64,000 bases of DNA from Congeria kusceri (Eukaryota; Mollusca; Bivalvia; Myida; Dreissenidae). The translations under genes were made by a program, and so were the position numbers. The DNA lies in the NCBI GenBank assembly GCA_027627225.1, contig CM051032.1, positions 65,203,137 to 65,267,136 of the forward strand. Reading direction: 5' to 3'. The notes below the pieces were generated by a model. That model ran no database searches. It was not told the origin of the DNA and saw only the letters and a program-made list of their open reading frames with translations. Positions within the stretch are counted from its first letter, which is position 1; the number at the start of each line of letters is the position of its first letter. Positions 12,715 to 24,443 of the stretch are shown piece after piece.

Positions 12715-13990
12715 ATTAGATTGGGGTATGTCGTTGGGCAGGCGAGGTGGCGGCTTCAATTTTTTGTTTCCGCTCTCTAACTTGAGAACGGATTGAGTTA
12801 TTGAAATGAAACTTCATACATAGATACCTTATATCGAGACCTCGCTTGGGATTGCATATGCGGTGGGTGGGGTCAAGGTCAAAGTCACTGTTACTAAGAA
12901 TAGAAAAACGGTTTCCACTCAATAACTAGAGAACGCATTGAGATACTTTAATGGAACTTCATACATAGATACCTTATATCGAGACCTCATGTGGGATTGC
13001 ATATGGGGTTGGTGGGGTCAAGGTCACGCTTACTAAAAATAGAAAAACTGTTTACGCTCAATAACTTGATAACACATTGAGATATCTTATGAAACTTCAT
13101 ACATACATACCTTATATCGAGACCTCGCTTGGGATTGCAAATGGTGTTTATGGGGTCAAGGTCACCGTTATTAAAAATATAAAAATGGTTTCCGCTGAAT
13201 AACTGAAGAATGCATCGAGATATTTTAATGAAACTTCATACATAGATACCTTATATTGAGACCTCACTTTGGATTGCATATGGGGTGGGTGGGGTCAAGG
13301 TCACTGTTACTAAAAATAGAAAAACGGTTTCGCTCAATAACTTAAGAATGCATAGAGATATTTTAATGAAACTTCATACATAGATATCTTATATTGAGAC
13401 CTAGCTTGAGATTGCATATGGGGTGGGTGGGGTCCAGTTCACCGTTACTAAAGATAGAAAAACAGTTTCCGCTCAATAACTTGAGAAGGAATTGAGATAT
13501 TGTAATGAAACTTCATATCTAGATACCTGATATCTAGACCTCGCTTGGGATTGCATATGGGGTGGGTGGGGTCAGGGTCAAGGTCGCCGTTTCTAAAAAA
13601 AGAAAAATGGTTTGCTCAATAAATTGAGAACACATTGAGATATTTTAATGAAACTTTATATGTAGATACCTGTTATCTAGACCGCGCTTGTGATTGCATA
13701 TGGGGTGGGTGGTTGAAGGTCACCATTACTAAAAATAGACAAACAGTCTCCACCCAATACCTAGGCAACGAATTGAGATATTTTAATGAACATGTATATG
13801 TTGATACCTTATATCTAGACCTTGCTTGCAATTGCATATGGGGTGGGTGGGGTCAAGGTCACCATTACTAAAAAAAAAAAAAAAAACGGTTTCCACTCAG
13901 TAACTTGAGAACGAATTTAGATTTTGAATGAAACTTCATATGTAGATATTGAGACCTCGCTTTGGATTGGAAGATCAAGGTCACTTTTTC
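12715..13990. repeat. Tandem array, ~118-bp unit, about 10 copies
   Basis: Same family as 5380-5990 and 60905-61815. It opens with 'attggggtatgtcgttgggc', then repeats 'aacttcatacatagatacct', 'gcttgggattgcatatgggg' and 'gtttccgctcaataacttg'. It abuts the end of the HINE-like element. No gene. Confidence 0.85.
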
Positions 13991-15176
13991 CTAGCCATAG
14001 GTGTATGACCTTCACCTTGCACCCAGATCTTTCTTTCAATATTGTGCTGACTTTTATGCATTTCGTTCGAAAAATTTGGTTTTCGTGGAATTTCCATGTT
14101 GTTGTTTATAGGTTACAATATACTAATTTCAATCAATAAATGTGTATCTTTGTAAGCCTTTAAGTTCCAGTCAATGGTTAGTGTTTATGTAGTTTGTCAT
14201 TAATCACAATATCCTTACATACTGTCAAAACATTTGAAACCAATTTAAAATCTACAGATATTTTCAACCCATCTTTTGAAAAGTTACACTTTGAACACAT
14301 AGCATGGATGATACAAAGGTTCACCAGCTAAAATGTTCCGAGTCCACTATTTCCCAAACAAGCACTGTGGCCCCATTCTATTTATGACTGTTTTAGTTTT
14401 AGTATACATTGACACATGTCTAAACCAGGTTTGAAGAAATACTGAGATTTGGAACTTAAAGTATTCATACATTTGGTCATATGTGTATTTTGATGTTTCA
14501 ACAGGTATAGTCGGTACATTCTCGTATTTGACCATCTCTAATGACCATTCAAATAAATTGTTTCAATAGTAAAAGTTCATTGATCATATATAATAATCCA
14601 AACCACACTTCTACAATGTATTTTCAAACAAATCAGTTCAGAAAGGAGCGATGATATATTTCCAGTCTATTTTGGCAATTGATATGTTTTTACGTACACT
14701 GTTAAAACGAAAAATGATACATGTAAATGCTACACTGGTACTCTATTTAAAGTCCGATATTTCCCAAACTTGTTCGGTGATCCATGCTTTTTATTAATGT
14801 TTTGGTGTGATGTGTGTATGTGCCAAATTTTAAGAAAATGTGTCGTTTGGAAGAAAATATATTGATGCATTTGATAAAAAAGAACGTGTCAGAAAGGATT
14901 ATATAATTAAATACCCATTTGACTTACTTAAGTGTCCAGTCAAATTCATTATTTTAACATTAAATGTATGTAGAGCGCTTTTTATTATCAAAATGCACTT
15001 GTATATTGCCAAACAAAACATGTTAAACATATCAGTTGAAAGAACCATAACCTTGTTTGAAAAAAGGCTCTCCTATATACTAAAAACATTGATAAAAAAA
15101 TCCAAACTGTAAAAAGGGCTTCGACAGGTACCATCTTCAAAACCCAATATTTCTGGAACAAGGCCGGTGACCTCTA
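13991..15176. repeat. Low-copy repeats spaced ~400 bp; no gene
   Basis: A motif of the form 'ccaatatttcccaaacaag..ggtgacc' recurs at about 14345, 14760 and 15140, followed each time by similar text, suggesting a decayed ~400-bp unit. The 90-codon frame at 14840-15112 is lysine/isoleucine-rich and lies in this AT-rich repeat, so I do not call it a gene. Confidence 0.4.
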
Positions 15177-15420
15177 TTTTTAGCTCACCTGAGCACGAAG
15201 TGCTCGGTGAGCTATTGGTATAGGGGACCTCGCCGGCGTCGTCTGTTGTCCGTATGCCATCAACAATTTAGCCTGTTATCGCGATAAAGACTACATTTTT
15301 TATTCAGTCTTGACCAAACTTGCACAGTTTGTGTATGACCATAAAATCTTGGACAGGTTCGATAATGGGCCCGATCAGACCAGGAACACCAGTTATTGTC
15401 CCTTTTTTGTCCCCAAATAC
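15177..15420 (+). mobile_element. HINE-like element 4, truncated head
   Basis: It begins 'tttttagctcacctgagcac', then 'gaagtgctcggtgagctattggtatagg' and about one unit of the 150-bp core. It is lost after about 15410 in unrelated sequence. Confidence 0.6.
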
Positions 15421-16148
15421 ATCTATTCCTGAATAACTCGTGTGGTAAAGGGAGGTAAATGAAGTATCAGGAAGATAATTGCCAGACATGTGTTATTTCC
15501 CTTTGTAGCTCAGTCACAGATATAACCCAGATAGTGGAGTCTGCTTATCAGTAAAATCAATACATCACTCTGAGTCAACATGATACTTCTATTTTAGATC
15601 AGCATCATTACACTTAGTAACCATTGATAGCCTACTTCTGACCTATATTTTGGCAATGTGTGCAGCAATAAAATTTTCCACAGTCTGTCTTGGCATCCAG
15701 TCAGGAAAAAGATGTAAACAACAATCAATAGCTATAATTCATGTTGTAAACAAGCGATCAGGATATAGGATTTAGATCATGTGATTTCGTGCCTGAAAGG
15801 GTTAATTATTTTCTGTAGTTTTTGGACTGTTTGGTTAGTAACTTATTCAGTATCATTTAATCATATAACTTTTGGACTGACTTTTACATTTGAATTGGGA
15901 TTTTGGAAACTCAAGTAATTATCTTACATGATTTTGGAAGCTGATTTATTATTTCTCCTTAATTGAAAAATACTTCTACACTGTTTTACATTTTCTCCTT
16001 AATTGAGAAATATTTTTACACTATTTAGAGTGCGCCATGCTACTGGCTATTATCTGCTTGTATGGTATATATAAGTAAGGGCTTGTAGTTTGGGGATTCG
16101 TTATAGTTCAACAAATAAAAAGTGACTTCCCGTGCATCACTTTCATTA
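15421..16148. other. Intergenic, no gene recognised
   Basis: AT-rich sequence with a short direct repeat ('tttctccttaattgagaaata' type, at about 15952 and 15991). Nothing with coding signal. Confidence 0.4.
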
Positions 16149-17712
16149 CATTTCATCTCACCTGAGCACTTCATGCTCGATGAGCTATTGGTATAGGGGG
16201 ACTGTCCTGTCGTCCATAGTGCATCGGGACAATTGGGCATGTGGACGTGATACAAACTTCACTTTCATTCAATCTTTACCAAACTTGCGCAGTTTGTGTA
16301 TGACCAAAAAATCTCGGATAGATAATGGGCCAAATCAGACCATGAAAACCAGAGTTATTGCCCCTTTTTCATGAGAAAATCTGCAAACTGGACTTTGTGG
16401 AACATACAAACTTAATTTTTTCTCTGAATATGAACGAACTTGCACAGCATGTACATGAACTGAATATTTCAAAATAATCAATAAAATGGCCTAGATTGGG
16501 GTACATATACCAGAGTTATTGCCCCTTGTTTGTGTGAAAAAATGGACAATGTGGAGTATAAAGACTTTATTTATTGCCTAATCTTGACCAACTTGCACTG
16601 TTTGTGTTTGACCATAAGGTCTCATTCAATTCCCAATATGAAACAGATCAGACAAGAAAGACCAGAGTTATGACCCCTTGTTTGTGAAAAAAAAATTTGA
16701 TAATTTTAAAAAAAATTGGCTTTCAGTCTCCATACTGATTTAAATTTTCATTCCTTGTTGACTAAACTTGCACAGTTTGTGTATGGCCATACGATTTTAT
16801 CAAGGTGCAATGATGGGCCAGATAGAACCAGGAACACTGGAGTTATTTCCCCTTCTTTGTGAGAAACTTTGCAAAAAAAGGACTTTGTGTGACATAGAAA
16901 CTTCATTTTTCATCTAATCTTGATAATACTTTACAGCTTGTGTATGACCATAAGATCTCATAATAAACCAAGGTTTTGCGCTGATTAGGCAGCTTGTGTA
17001 TGTCCATAAGATCTCATAGTAAACACTTTTGTTTGTGAAAAAGAAGCAAAAAATGGACTATGTTCAGGATAGAGACTTCATTTTTCATTTGGGATGGCAG
17101 CAGATAGTGTTTCAGCAACCGGTTAATTAGTTTTGGTATTTGAGCTGTTAACCAGAGAGCTAAATATCATTTACAAGACCTGAAACACAATTAAAATGGA
17201 AATGGAAAAGTACAATGGTCTGTTTAATTGAATAGTCCTAATCGATGATATACATAATGCTGACAGTTGTCTTGTATTGCTGTCTTTTGTGACTGTTTTA
17301 ATTATTGTTCTGTTGAAATAAGAACAAAGCACAGTACATAGAATTCAGCTGGATGTTTGAACCTAACAAATGTGCCATTGCAAAGATTGGATGTCAACCT
17401 CTCTGTAATGGAAGTGTGATTGTGCATGGTAAACATATCATCATTTGCTTATGGTTCATCTTGGTCCCAACAGTTTCGACCATAAATGCATCTGTATTGC
17501 CCCATTTAATTGCCAGGTAAATAACAGAAGTACCGGGCAGGTATGAGACTGTATATCGCCTGTAGATTGCCAGGTTAGCTACAGAAGAAGGCCGGACAGG
17601 CATCTGTATTGCACCTGTCAAATTGCCAGATCATGTTGTCTGATTTGGGTCCTTTTGTAGGTGATGACATTGCCAGTACACAGGTGAGCGCTTTGGGCCA
17701 TCATGGCCCTCT
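16149..17712 (+). mobile_element. HINE-like element 5
   Basis: Head 'atctcacctgagcac..atgctcgatgagctattggtatag'; core of about six ~150-bp units; end CAGGTGAGCGCTTTGGGCCA-TCATGGCCC-TCTTGT at about 17680-17704. Between about 17090 and 17660 the tandem core is replaced by sequence whose first ~75 bases also follow the array at 921-1000, and by a short 'attgccaggt' direct repeat. Confidence 0.6.
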
Positions 17713-17968
17713 TGTTTAAGACTGTTTACATGTATATAAAATTGCAAAGGGAGTTTAACCACTATTTGGTATACTATTTATAGAAAAATAGTCCGGACTG
17801 CAACTTATGTTATATTTTCACTGCCGTTGGAAACAACAGTGGAAATATCATATTGTATTTCCTCAATAAAATTGTATCACTGAAAAGAATATAATAAAAG
17901 GGAGTTCACTTATTTAATATTAAATATTACCATACATGTTTATACTTAAAACATGTTTTCTATTGCAG

Positions 17969-18064
17969 AGTAATGTCGTGGAAAGGTCGCAATTTGGAGA
18001 ATTTCGTTCCCCAGAAAGTGCTACCGATGCAAACTGCCCAAATGCTCACACTGCTTTTCTTTAA
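17969..18064 (+). CDS. Candidate 3'-terminal coding exon of an unidentified gene
   Basis: A strong acceptor (ttttctattgcag, ending 17968) opens a frame of 31 codons ending TAA at 18062. The frame reads SNVVERSQFGEFRSP and ends CPNAHTAFL. An AATAAA signal follows at 18167, about 100 bases after the stop, which is a plausible 3' UTR length. The segment lies in a non-repeat island between two HINE-like elements. No domain is recognisable. It could be the last exon of the gene that owns the WSC exon at 2551, but nothing links them directly. The length is within what chance could give, so confidence is low. Confidence 0.3.
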   Translation, partial: SNVVERSQFGEFRSPESATDANCPNAHTAFL

Positions 18065-18166
18065 AACTTCAAAACTGTTTATTTTCGTGTTCATTCATAA
18101 AACAAAAATACTATTTTGCCCAACGCTATTATATAGTCTATAGGGCTTCTTTTTTTCCAATAATTA

Positions 18167-18172
18167 AATAAA
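18167..18172 (+). terminator. AATAAA polyadenylation signal candidate
   Basis: AATAAA about 100 bases downstream of the stop codon of the candidate terminal exon at 17969-18064. On its own such a hexamer is common in AT-rich DNA. Confidence 0.25.
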
Positions 18173-18204
18173 GACAATAAGTGAAACGTTGTACTTTCTT
18201 TTTT

Positions 18205-18440
18205 TGTAGCTCGCCTGAGCACAACGTGCTCATGGTGAGCTTTTGTGATCGCCTATTGTCCGTCGTGAGTCGTGCGTTGTAAACATTTACCTTGTTAGCA
18301 CATTATAGACCACATTTATGGCCCAGTCTTCCTGAAACTTACCCAGAAATATTTTTTCTAATGATATCTCTGACGAGTTGGAAACTGGGTCATGTGGTGT
18401 CAAAAACAAGATCAAATTGAAGAAAAAGCTGCCAGACACA
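18205..18440 (+). mobile_element. HINE-like element 6, head fragment
   Basis: It begins 'gtagctcgcctgagcacaac' with the GTGCTCATGGTGAGC complement and 'ttttgtgatcgcc', then one unit of the 'acccagaaatatttt..gatatctc' type, and stops. 18441-18902 contains AT-rich sequence and a pair of 'ttgaaaattgacc' inverted motifs (18690-18820) also seen at 27270-27420. No gene. Confidence 0.6.
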
Positions 18441-18902
18441 ATGATCTGTAAAGTATACACCACATGTTGAAAACATGATATACACTGTTAAATAATAATT
18501 AATATTATTGAATTATTTGGCATAATGCATACAGCTAAATGTTGCAGTAATAATTCCTTTATTTATTAAACAAAAGTCTGAAAAGCATTAAATATGTATA
18601 AGGTGTGTGATAAATTTTGTCCGACATCAGATATCATATTATATAGGGTTAAAACTTTTCCGGTTTGTGCCGGTGTAACATTAAATTTGCCCCCGTTGAA
18701 AATTGACCCCATGGGTATTTTTTCAATGGATGACTGATCAATTTTCAACGTTGAAAACTGACCCATTATATAATGACCCATCCACGTGTGAAAATTCGAC
18801 CCTCATTGAAAACTGATCAACTATAGCCAGGTCATATTTCCATTGATCCAAATAATCTTATGCAATTTGCCTATTACCATACGGACTAAAGAATAACAAT
18901 TC

Positions 18903-20392
18903 TATATTTTTAGCTAACCTGAGCACGAAGTGCACTGTGAGCTATTGGTATAGGGGACCTCTCCGGCAGCGTCCGTCATCAAGCGTCTGTCGTCCGTATG
19001 CCGTCAACAATTTGGTATAAATACTACATTTTTTATTCAATCTTGACCTTACTTGCATAGTTTGTGTATGACCATAAAATCTCGGATGGGATTGTTATTG
19101 GGTCAGATCACACCAGTAACACCAGAGTTATTGCCCCTTTTTCATGCAAAAAAAGTGCAAAAATTCCCTTTTCCAACGTATAGACTTTATTTTCCATCCA
19201 ATCTTCAACAAACTTTCACAGTTTGTGTATGACCATCAGATCTCAGCAGACGCCAAAAGTGGGCCAGATCGTGTTTCAAACATCGGAGTTATTGCCCTTT
19301 GTTTATTAAAAAAATATACAAAAATGAACATCATTCAAGATAGAGACTTCATTTTTCATCCAAACTTCACCAATCTTGCACAGTTTGTCGATTATCATGA
19401 GATTACAGTTGAAGTCGAATATAAGCAAGATCGGACCAGAAACACCAGTGTTATTGCCCTTTGTTTGTGAAAAAATATGCAAAAATGGACAGTATTCAGG
19501 ATAGAGACTTCAATTTTCATCCAGTCTTTACCAATCTTGCAAAGTTTGTATATGACCATAAGATTAAAGGTGAAGTCGAATATAAGCAAGATCGGACCAG
19601 AAACACCAGAGTTATTGCACTTTGTTTGTAAAAAAAATATGCAAAAAAAGACATTATTCAGGACAGAGACTTCATTTTCATCCAAACTTCACCATTCGTG
19701 TACAGTCTGTCTATGAAGGTAAGACTACAGGTGAAGCCGAATATACGCATGATCGGGCCAGAAAAACAAGAGTTATTGCCCCTTGTGTTTGGAAAAAAAC
19801 ATCAACAAGTTATCAATGATTGGCTTGCACAAACAATTTTTGATTCAATGTTGACCAAACTTGCACAGTTTGCGCATGACCATAAAAATTGATTGATAAA
19901 ATTTGATTTCCAACAGTTGCAAGACTTGCATTCAGTTATTTGTACATGCAAAATTGATGTCTTCAGAGCCTACATTAACATCATTTATTATCATTGGACA
20001 GAAAATAATCAAAGAAAAAGCAAAACTTTACCTTATAGCGCAGCCGTTGCAATTATCGCATTGCAACTAGTTCTCCAAAACTGTTTGCGAAAAAGACATC
20101 AAATCCTACTGTTCATGCATTTTCCAGAATTGCCAATGACTAAATGAAAAAGGGTCAGGTTAGAGTACTGAGAAAAATGATTTGAGAACCATTAGCAAAA
20201 AAACGCACATCTACTAACCAACTCATACTTTAGTTAGCCCATCGCACTAACTGATATTTTAAATCAAAATTGATCCTACCCCCCACTGTGTAATGTTCAG
20301 ATACCTTAATTTTCAAACCTGTCACAACAGTATGGTCTTCATCTGTACCAGTTCTCAGGTGAGCGCTTTGGGCTATCGTGGCCCTCTTGTTC
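18903..20392 (+). mobile_element. HINE-like element 7, nearly complete
   Basis: It runs from 'tttttagctaacctgagcac' through about seven ~150-bp units. These are followed by a single-copy segment ('caagttatcaatgattggct' to 'gtatggtcttcat', shared with elements 1 and 8) and end CAGGTGAGCGCTTTGGGCTA-TCGTGGCCC-TCTTGT. The numerous 60-108 codon frames here are repeat products that share one peptide theme and carry no domain. Confidence 0.65.
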
Positions 20393-20756
20393 AGGACTGT
20401 AAACAATAATTAACGTTTAGTTATACATTCGAGCGCACTACTTTTTGCCAATTCAAGGGCCATACCCCTGCAGATACAGGTCAGATATAAAAAGTAAAAC
20501 CCACCTACACATTTTAAGATGCTTATAAGCACTATATGTAAAATCAGCGACTATAATTTATCTGTAATGTATAGAAAATATGTCTGAAAACTTATCAACT
20601 ACAGTATGCCGTAGAGCAGTGTAGATGCTGATGATCAGTTTTCATTTGAATGCTAGAATCAATAGATGACTTTGCACAGGTGTTGTTATTAAGTATTTGA
20701 CTATTATACATTTGTATAGACTAAACCGAAACAAAACTATAACATACTAATATAGC

Positions 20757-20826
20757 ATGGTGTCAGCTACTACTACTACCACTACTACTACTTATACTAC
20801 TATTCCTACGTACTACTACTACTACT
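20757..20826. repeat. (TAC)n microsatellite
   Basis: Imperfect tac/act triplets, about 20 copies, interrupted by 'ccac', 'ttatac' and 'ttccta'. It abuts the left edge of a decayed integrase reading frame. Confidence 0.8.
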
Positions 20827-20879
20827 TGTGTCACATACGTGACCCAAGCTTGTCTGTCAAAAGGTCAAAGTCACTGCAC

Positions 20880-21390
20880 TTGCAAAAACTAGTTCTCCCA
20901 CAAGAACGCAGTCAACTAGTATGGCTGAAGTCATGGTAAAAACAGTCAAACATTTAACTGTCAAGGCAAAAGAAGCAAAGAGTACATTTCTTGAGTTTAG
21001 AAATACTCCATTGCAAGACGTTTGCACAGTTATGCAAGGTAGACGTAATCAACATCATCATTCCAGTTAAAACTGAGAAACGCATATCTAGGACAATCAA
21101 TACATGTGAAAAGCAAAGTTGGTAAAACATGGTTGCCTGCAAATATTATTTTCATACACAATGACCGATCATGTAACAGTCAAACACCGGATGGAGCTAT
21201 ATACCACATAAATCGCCAGTTACAGAAAACAAACAACCGAATTTTACAACCTTTCTGGAATTTGCCCCTTATGTCACCTTAGAATAAACGAGTTCACCAG
21301 AGCCTAGCAAAATACCAAAACAACAACAATTTAATGCACCAAAGAAAAACAATTCTGCAAACCCTGTCCATGGGAATACAGAATTTGTAA
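20880..21390 (+). pseudogene. Decayed C-terminal end of a Ty3/Gypsy-type pol (integrase)
   Basis: One + frame at about 20900-21060 reads TQSTSMAEVMVKTVKHL and then LEFRNTPL. This matches the end of the retroviral/Gypsy integrase core, where PQSNG.AE carries the catalytic glutamate and DYRNTP is a family hallmark. After frameshifts, another frame at about 21185-21230 reads QTPDGAIYHINRQLQKTN, typical of the last residues of Gypsy polyproteins. A P/Q/N-rich tail follows to about 21390. Stops and frame changes separate the pieces, and everything upstream of the catalytic E is missing where the microsatellite begins. It is therefore a relic of the 3' end of an element on the + strand; no LTR was found next to it. 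Confidence 0.6.
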
Positions 21391-21395
21391 AGTTC

Positions 21396-21631
21396 AGGGC
21401 CCAGTTGCTCAAAACTTTAATTGCCAATTAAGCTAACAGCCGTTAAATTTTGGATGAAGTTATTGATGTAAATTAAATGTAAAATTTGCATTTATTTTAA
21501 ATAAATTGACATGCTCAAATAATTGTCAAATGCTTTATACGCGAGTTGCTTGTAATATTAGTTTTATTTTCATCTTAAGTTAACAGGCCGTTAGCTTAAC
21601 CGGCCGTTCAAGTTTTGAGCAATTGGACCCA
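21396..21631. mobile_element. ~236-bp MITE with 'TTGCTCAAAAC' inverted ends
   Basis: The left end AGGGCCCAGTTGCTCAAAAC is matched, inverted, by CTGGGTCCAATTGCTCAAAA at the right. Inner motifs also pair: 'taagctaac..ccgtta' and 'taacaggccgttagcttaa'. No clear target duplication and no coding sequence. Confidence 0.6.
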
Positions 21632-22820
21632 GGTGTGAACAATATCTGGAAGGCTTGTCGAACAGAATAAATTGTTTTCAGTAGATGGATAAGGTTATGG
21701 GTACAGTCATTAGCTGTAAACAACTATTTCGTTATGTTGCTCAGAATTAGTTTTTTTTGAAACATGATCTACATGAAGCGTGTAGCTGAATTTACTAAGT
21801 TTATTTGTTAAATGTGTGTGATTATTATTCCATGATTGATTTTATGAATGATAATACTTTATTTTAATTACAATATATCTAGTCATGCGTTATTATTAAT
21901 GGACTTATTATTCCTATTTTCATATGCCATCATTATTTATTTCATTGGTCTTTTATGATAGAATGTGTTTCAAGAGTTTTTTTAGTCTTCAACATTTATT
22001 TCTTCTAAAAATAATGAGATATAGGAATATTCTTTCATTCAGATTCCAATTTCATTAAACAAATTATACGAGTATATAATTTATTTCCCCAAATGCTAAA
22101 ACATGTAAAAGACTCCATCAAATCATTTTGGTTCGTTTAAAAATATGGGCGCCTGGAACAAGGTCGTTTTCCTTATATGGCTATATTGAACACTTTGAAA
22201 ATCTTCTTGTCTGAAACCACATGCTGGATTTCGAAAACATTTCATTTCGTAGAAATGTTCCTTTGGGAAATTATTTTGATTCGTTAAAAAACATGGAGGC
22301 CAGGGGTCGAGGCAGTTTTCCTTATTAACTATTTGAAAACTTTGAAAATATTGTTGTCTGGAACCATTTGATGGATTCAAAATAGTTTCACATAAATGTT
22401 CCTACTATGTTCCTTAAAACTGTTCTGATTCGCTAACAATTTTGCTGTCAGTAGAACTTAGTTAACTTCCATTGTCAACGTTTTTGTTCAAACATCTCTA
22501 AACAACATATACGAGTACTGTAGCTGTCCAGGTCCTTATTTCTAACAAATATATAGGGATAATAAATGAATAAATAAATAATGCATACGTATTTGTACTG
22601 ATTTTTTGAGTTACACAAACCAATTAAATTTGAATACGTACTGATAAATGAATTCCTTGATTTGCAATAATAAGATGTTAACAAATTTAAATGCATAGTT
22701 GTAGCAGTAATTTATATTTATAAATATGATTATAAAGGAACATGTCACATGCATTTTATTTTTCTTAACCAATGTAAGATGCATGAATATTATCATCGTT
22801 GCATTATTCTAGGTTTCATA
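21632..22820. other. Gene-free AT-rich interval
   Basis: Between 22125 and 22400 there are two diverged units of the 'ttccttatatggctatattgaa' repeat family (more units at 27480-28310 and 51130-53712). The rest is AT-rich with no exon signal. Confidence 0.45.
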
Positions 22821-23738
22821 TTTAACAAGAAAAAAATGCGGAAACCGCATTAAAGCCGGATTTTTTATCTTGCCGATGGGAGTACTTGTACAAGTCAATG
22901 TTGGTGAAGAAGTATGGAAGTTTCATGTGGATGATCTAAAATGTATGCAGTTTGGTGAGACTTGGCACACATTTGGTCTCACCATAAAATGGGGGGAAAA
23001 GTGTGGACTAGGGAGATGGCATTAAATAACTGACATAATAAGTTTGTTTCTATGCAATGTTGCATATTTGCATTTAAGAAAGTGTCCGTCAAAGAAACTT
23101 TTCTCCGCTGGACATGCTATCATTTTTGGCAAAATAATGATGAAATGCAAGATGGATGAAAATGTTCCTTGTATTGATCAAGAACTTTGGAAAATATGAC
23201 TGGAATACAAAACGCAAATTCTGTTTTAACTCTAGTGGCCATTTTGTGCAGTAAGGCGGAACCATTTGAATTAGTTTGGTAGAGGACCCCTAAATGAACA
23301 TTGGTGTGAAATTATTTGAAAAATCTAGCCATAGGTCTAGAAGAAATTGGCGTTTAGACGTATTTCTATTTTTAGCTCTGGTGGTCATCTTGTGCAGTGT
23401 AGCGGAACCATTTTCACAGGTTTGGTATAGGACCACCCAAGGAACATTTCTGTAAAGTTTCATGAAGATTGACCAAGAACTTTTGTAAATATGATAGGGA
23501 AACAAAACTTTAACGTAAATTCTATTTTTAGCTCTAGTGGCCATTTTGTGCAGTGAGGCGGAACCATTTGAATAAGTTTGGTAGAGTGTAAAGTTTCATC
23601 AAGATTGATGAAGAACTTTAGAAAATATGACAGAAATACAAAACTTTAACGCAAATTCTATTTTTAGCTCAAGTGGCCATTTTGTGCAGTGAGGCGGAAC
23701 CATTTGAATAAGTTTGGTAGAGGAACACTAAACGAACG
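22821..23738. repeat. Repeat element with ~145-bp tandem units, interrupted by an LTR retrotransposon
   Basis: It starts near 'gcggaaaccgcattaaagccggatttttt'. Units centred on 'tggccattttgtgcagtgaggcgg' occur at about 23241, 23383, 23538 and 23673, with 'gaaaatatgacaggaatac' and 'actttaacgcaaattctatt' between them. The sequence breaks at about 23738 and resumes at 26510 with 'ggaaaatatgacaggaatac', ending near 26640 with 'aaaaaatccggctaaaaag'. Confidence 0.75.
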
Positions 23739-23741
23739 CAA

Positions 23742-24443
23742 CATTTCATTTCTGTATTCAGGACTCTGTTTGAGAGTTTCATTTGAGCTAGTCAAAATGT
23801 ACTCAAATCTGCAGGCAAAAGCTGTTACGGACTCATCAGGGTGCTGAAAAGAATTTAAAAATTCCTGCATGACATTATTGTTGTCAAAGGAAATGGCAAA
23901 CAAGGAGTCCATTTTAAACAAAACATTATCAACTCCAGCATTCTCACCCAATGAAATCACGCATCTCCTGGCTGGTCCTCTAATCGACCTTCTTATTGCC
24001 TTTAAAAGAACTGGTGGGGTGATATTGTCTGCTTTTAAACATTTTACCCCAAACTGCCATTCATAATATGAGACCTCGCCCATTGGACACGGCTCTTCTC
24101 CTGAAAACATCAGCAGTTTTGGTACTGAGGACTGAAAATTTGCATTAGACAGGGAATTCTCCTGAAAACTGGCACCTAAGTTGGCCTGTGCAACAGAGGA
24201 CTTCTGAAATGAAGTTTTGGGAATTGCTGAGGGTAAAGCCTGTTCAGGTTTCATCTGAAGAGGAGTTGATGAAATAAATTCAGGTTTATCCATGAACTTC
24301 AACTTACTCTGGGGTTTATCAGGCTCAGCTTTGAACACTTTATACCCTGACGCTAACAATTTCTCAATCATGTCTTGCTCAGACATTTCAACAGCGATAA
24401 AATTTGTTTTATGAGCACCTGCTTCCTCTTCAGAGTCTGACAT
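23742..24443 (-). CDS. Gag-like capsid protein of the LTR element, truncated
   Basis: An uninterrupted frame starts at the ATG at 24443 (MSDSEEE); an in-frame ATG 11 codons upstream is less likely. The N-terminal third is charged and low in complexity. From about residue 115 the sequence 'YYEWQFGVKCLKADN', 'LLKAIRRSIRGPARR', 'LFAISFDNNNVMQEFLNSFQ' and 'ESVTAFACRFE' resembles the capsid N-lobe and central helices of Ty3/Gypsy Gag and the PNMA family, which assemble RNA-containing particles. The element's own sequence ends just after 'PEYRNEML'; the last ~24 residues before the stop at 23664 are read-through into the flanking repeat. The expected C-terminal capsid lobe and zinc knuckle are therefore missing. 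An intact frame in a truncated element suggests a fairly recent insertion. Confidence 0.7.

Noticed and set aside
19144..19892. Overlapping 60-108 codon frames as small genes
   Set aside because: All are translations of the ~150-bp HINE units and recur with shifts in the other copies.
23664..23738. C-terminal 24 residues of the Gag-like frame
   Set aside because: This stretch is the flanking tandem repeat read in frame, not element sequence.
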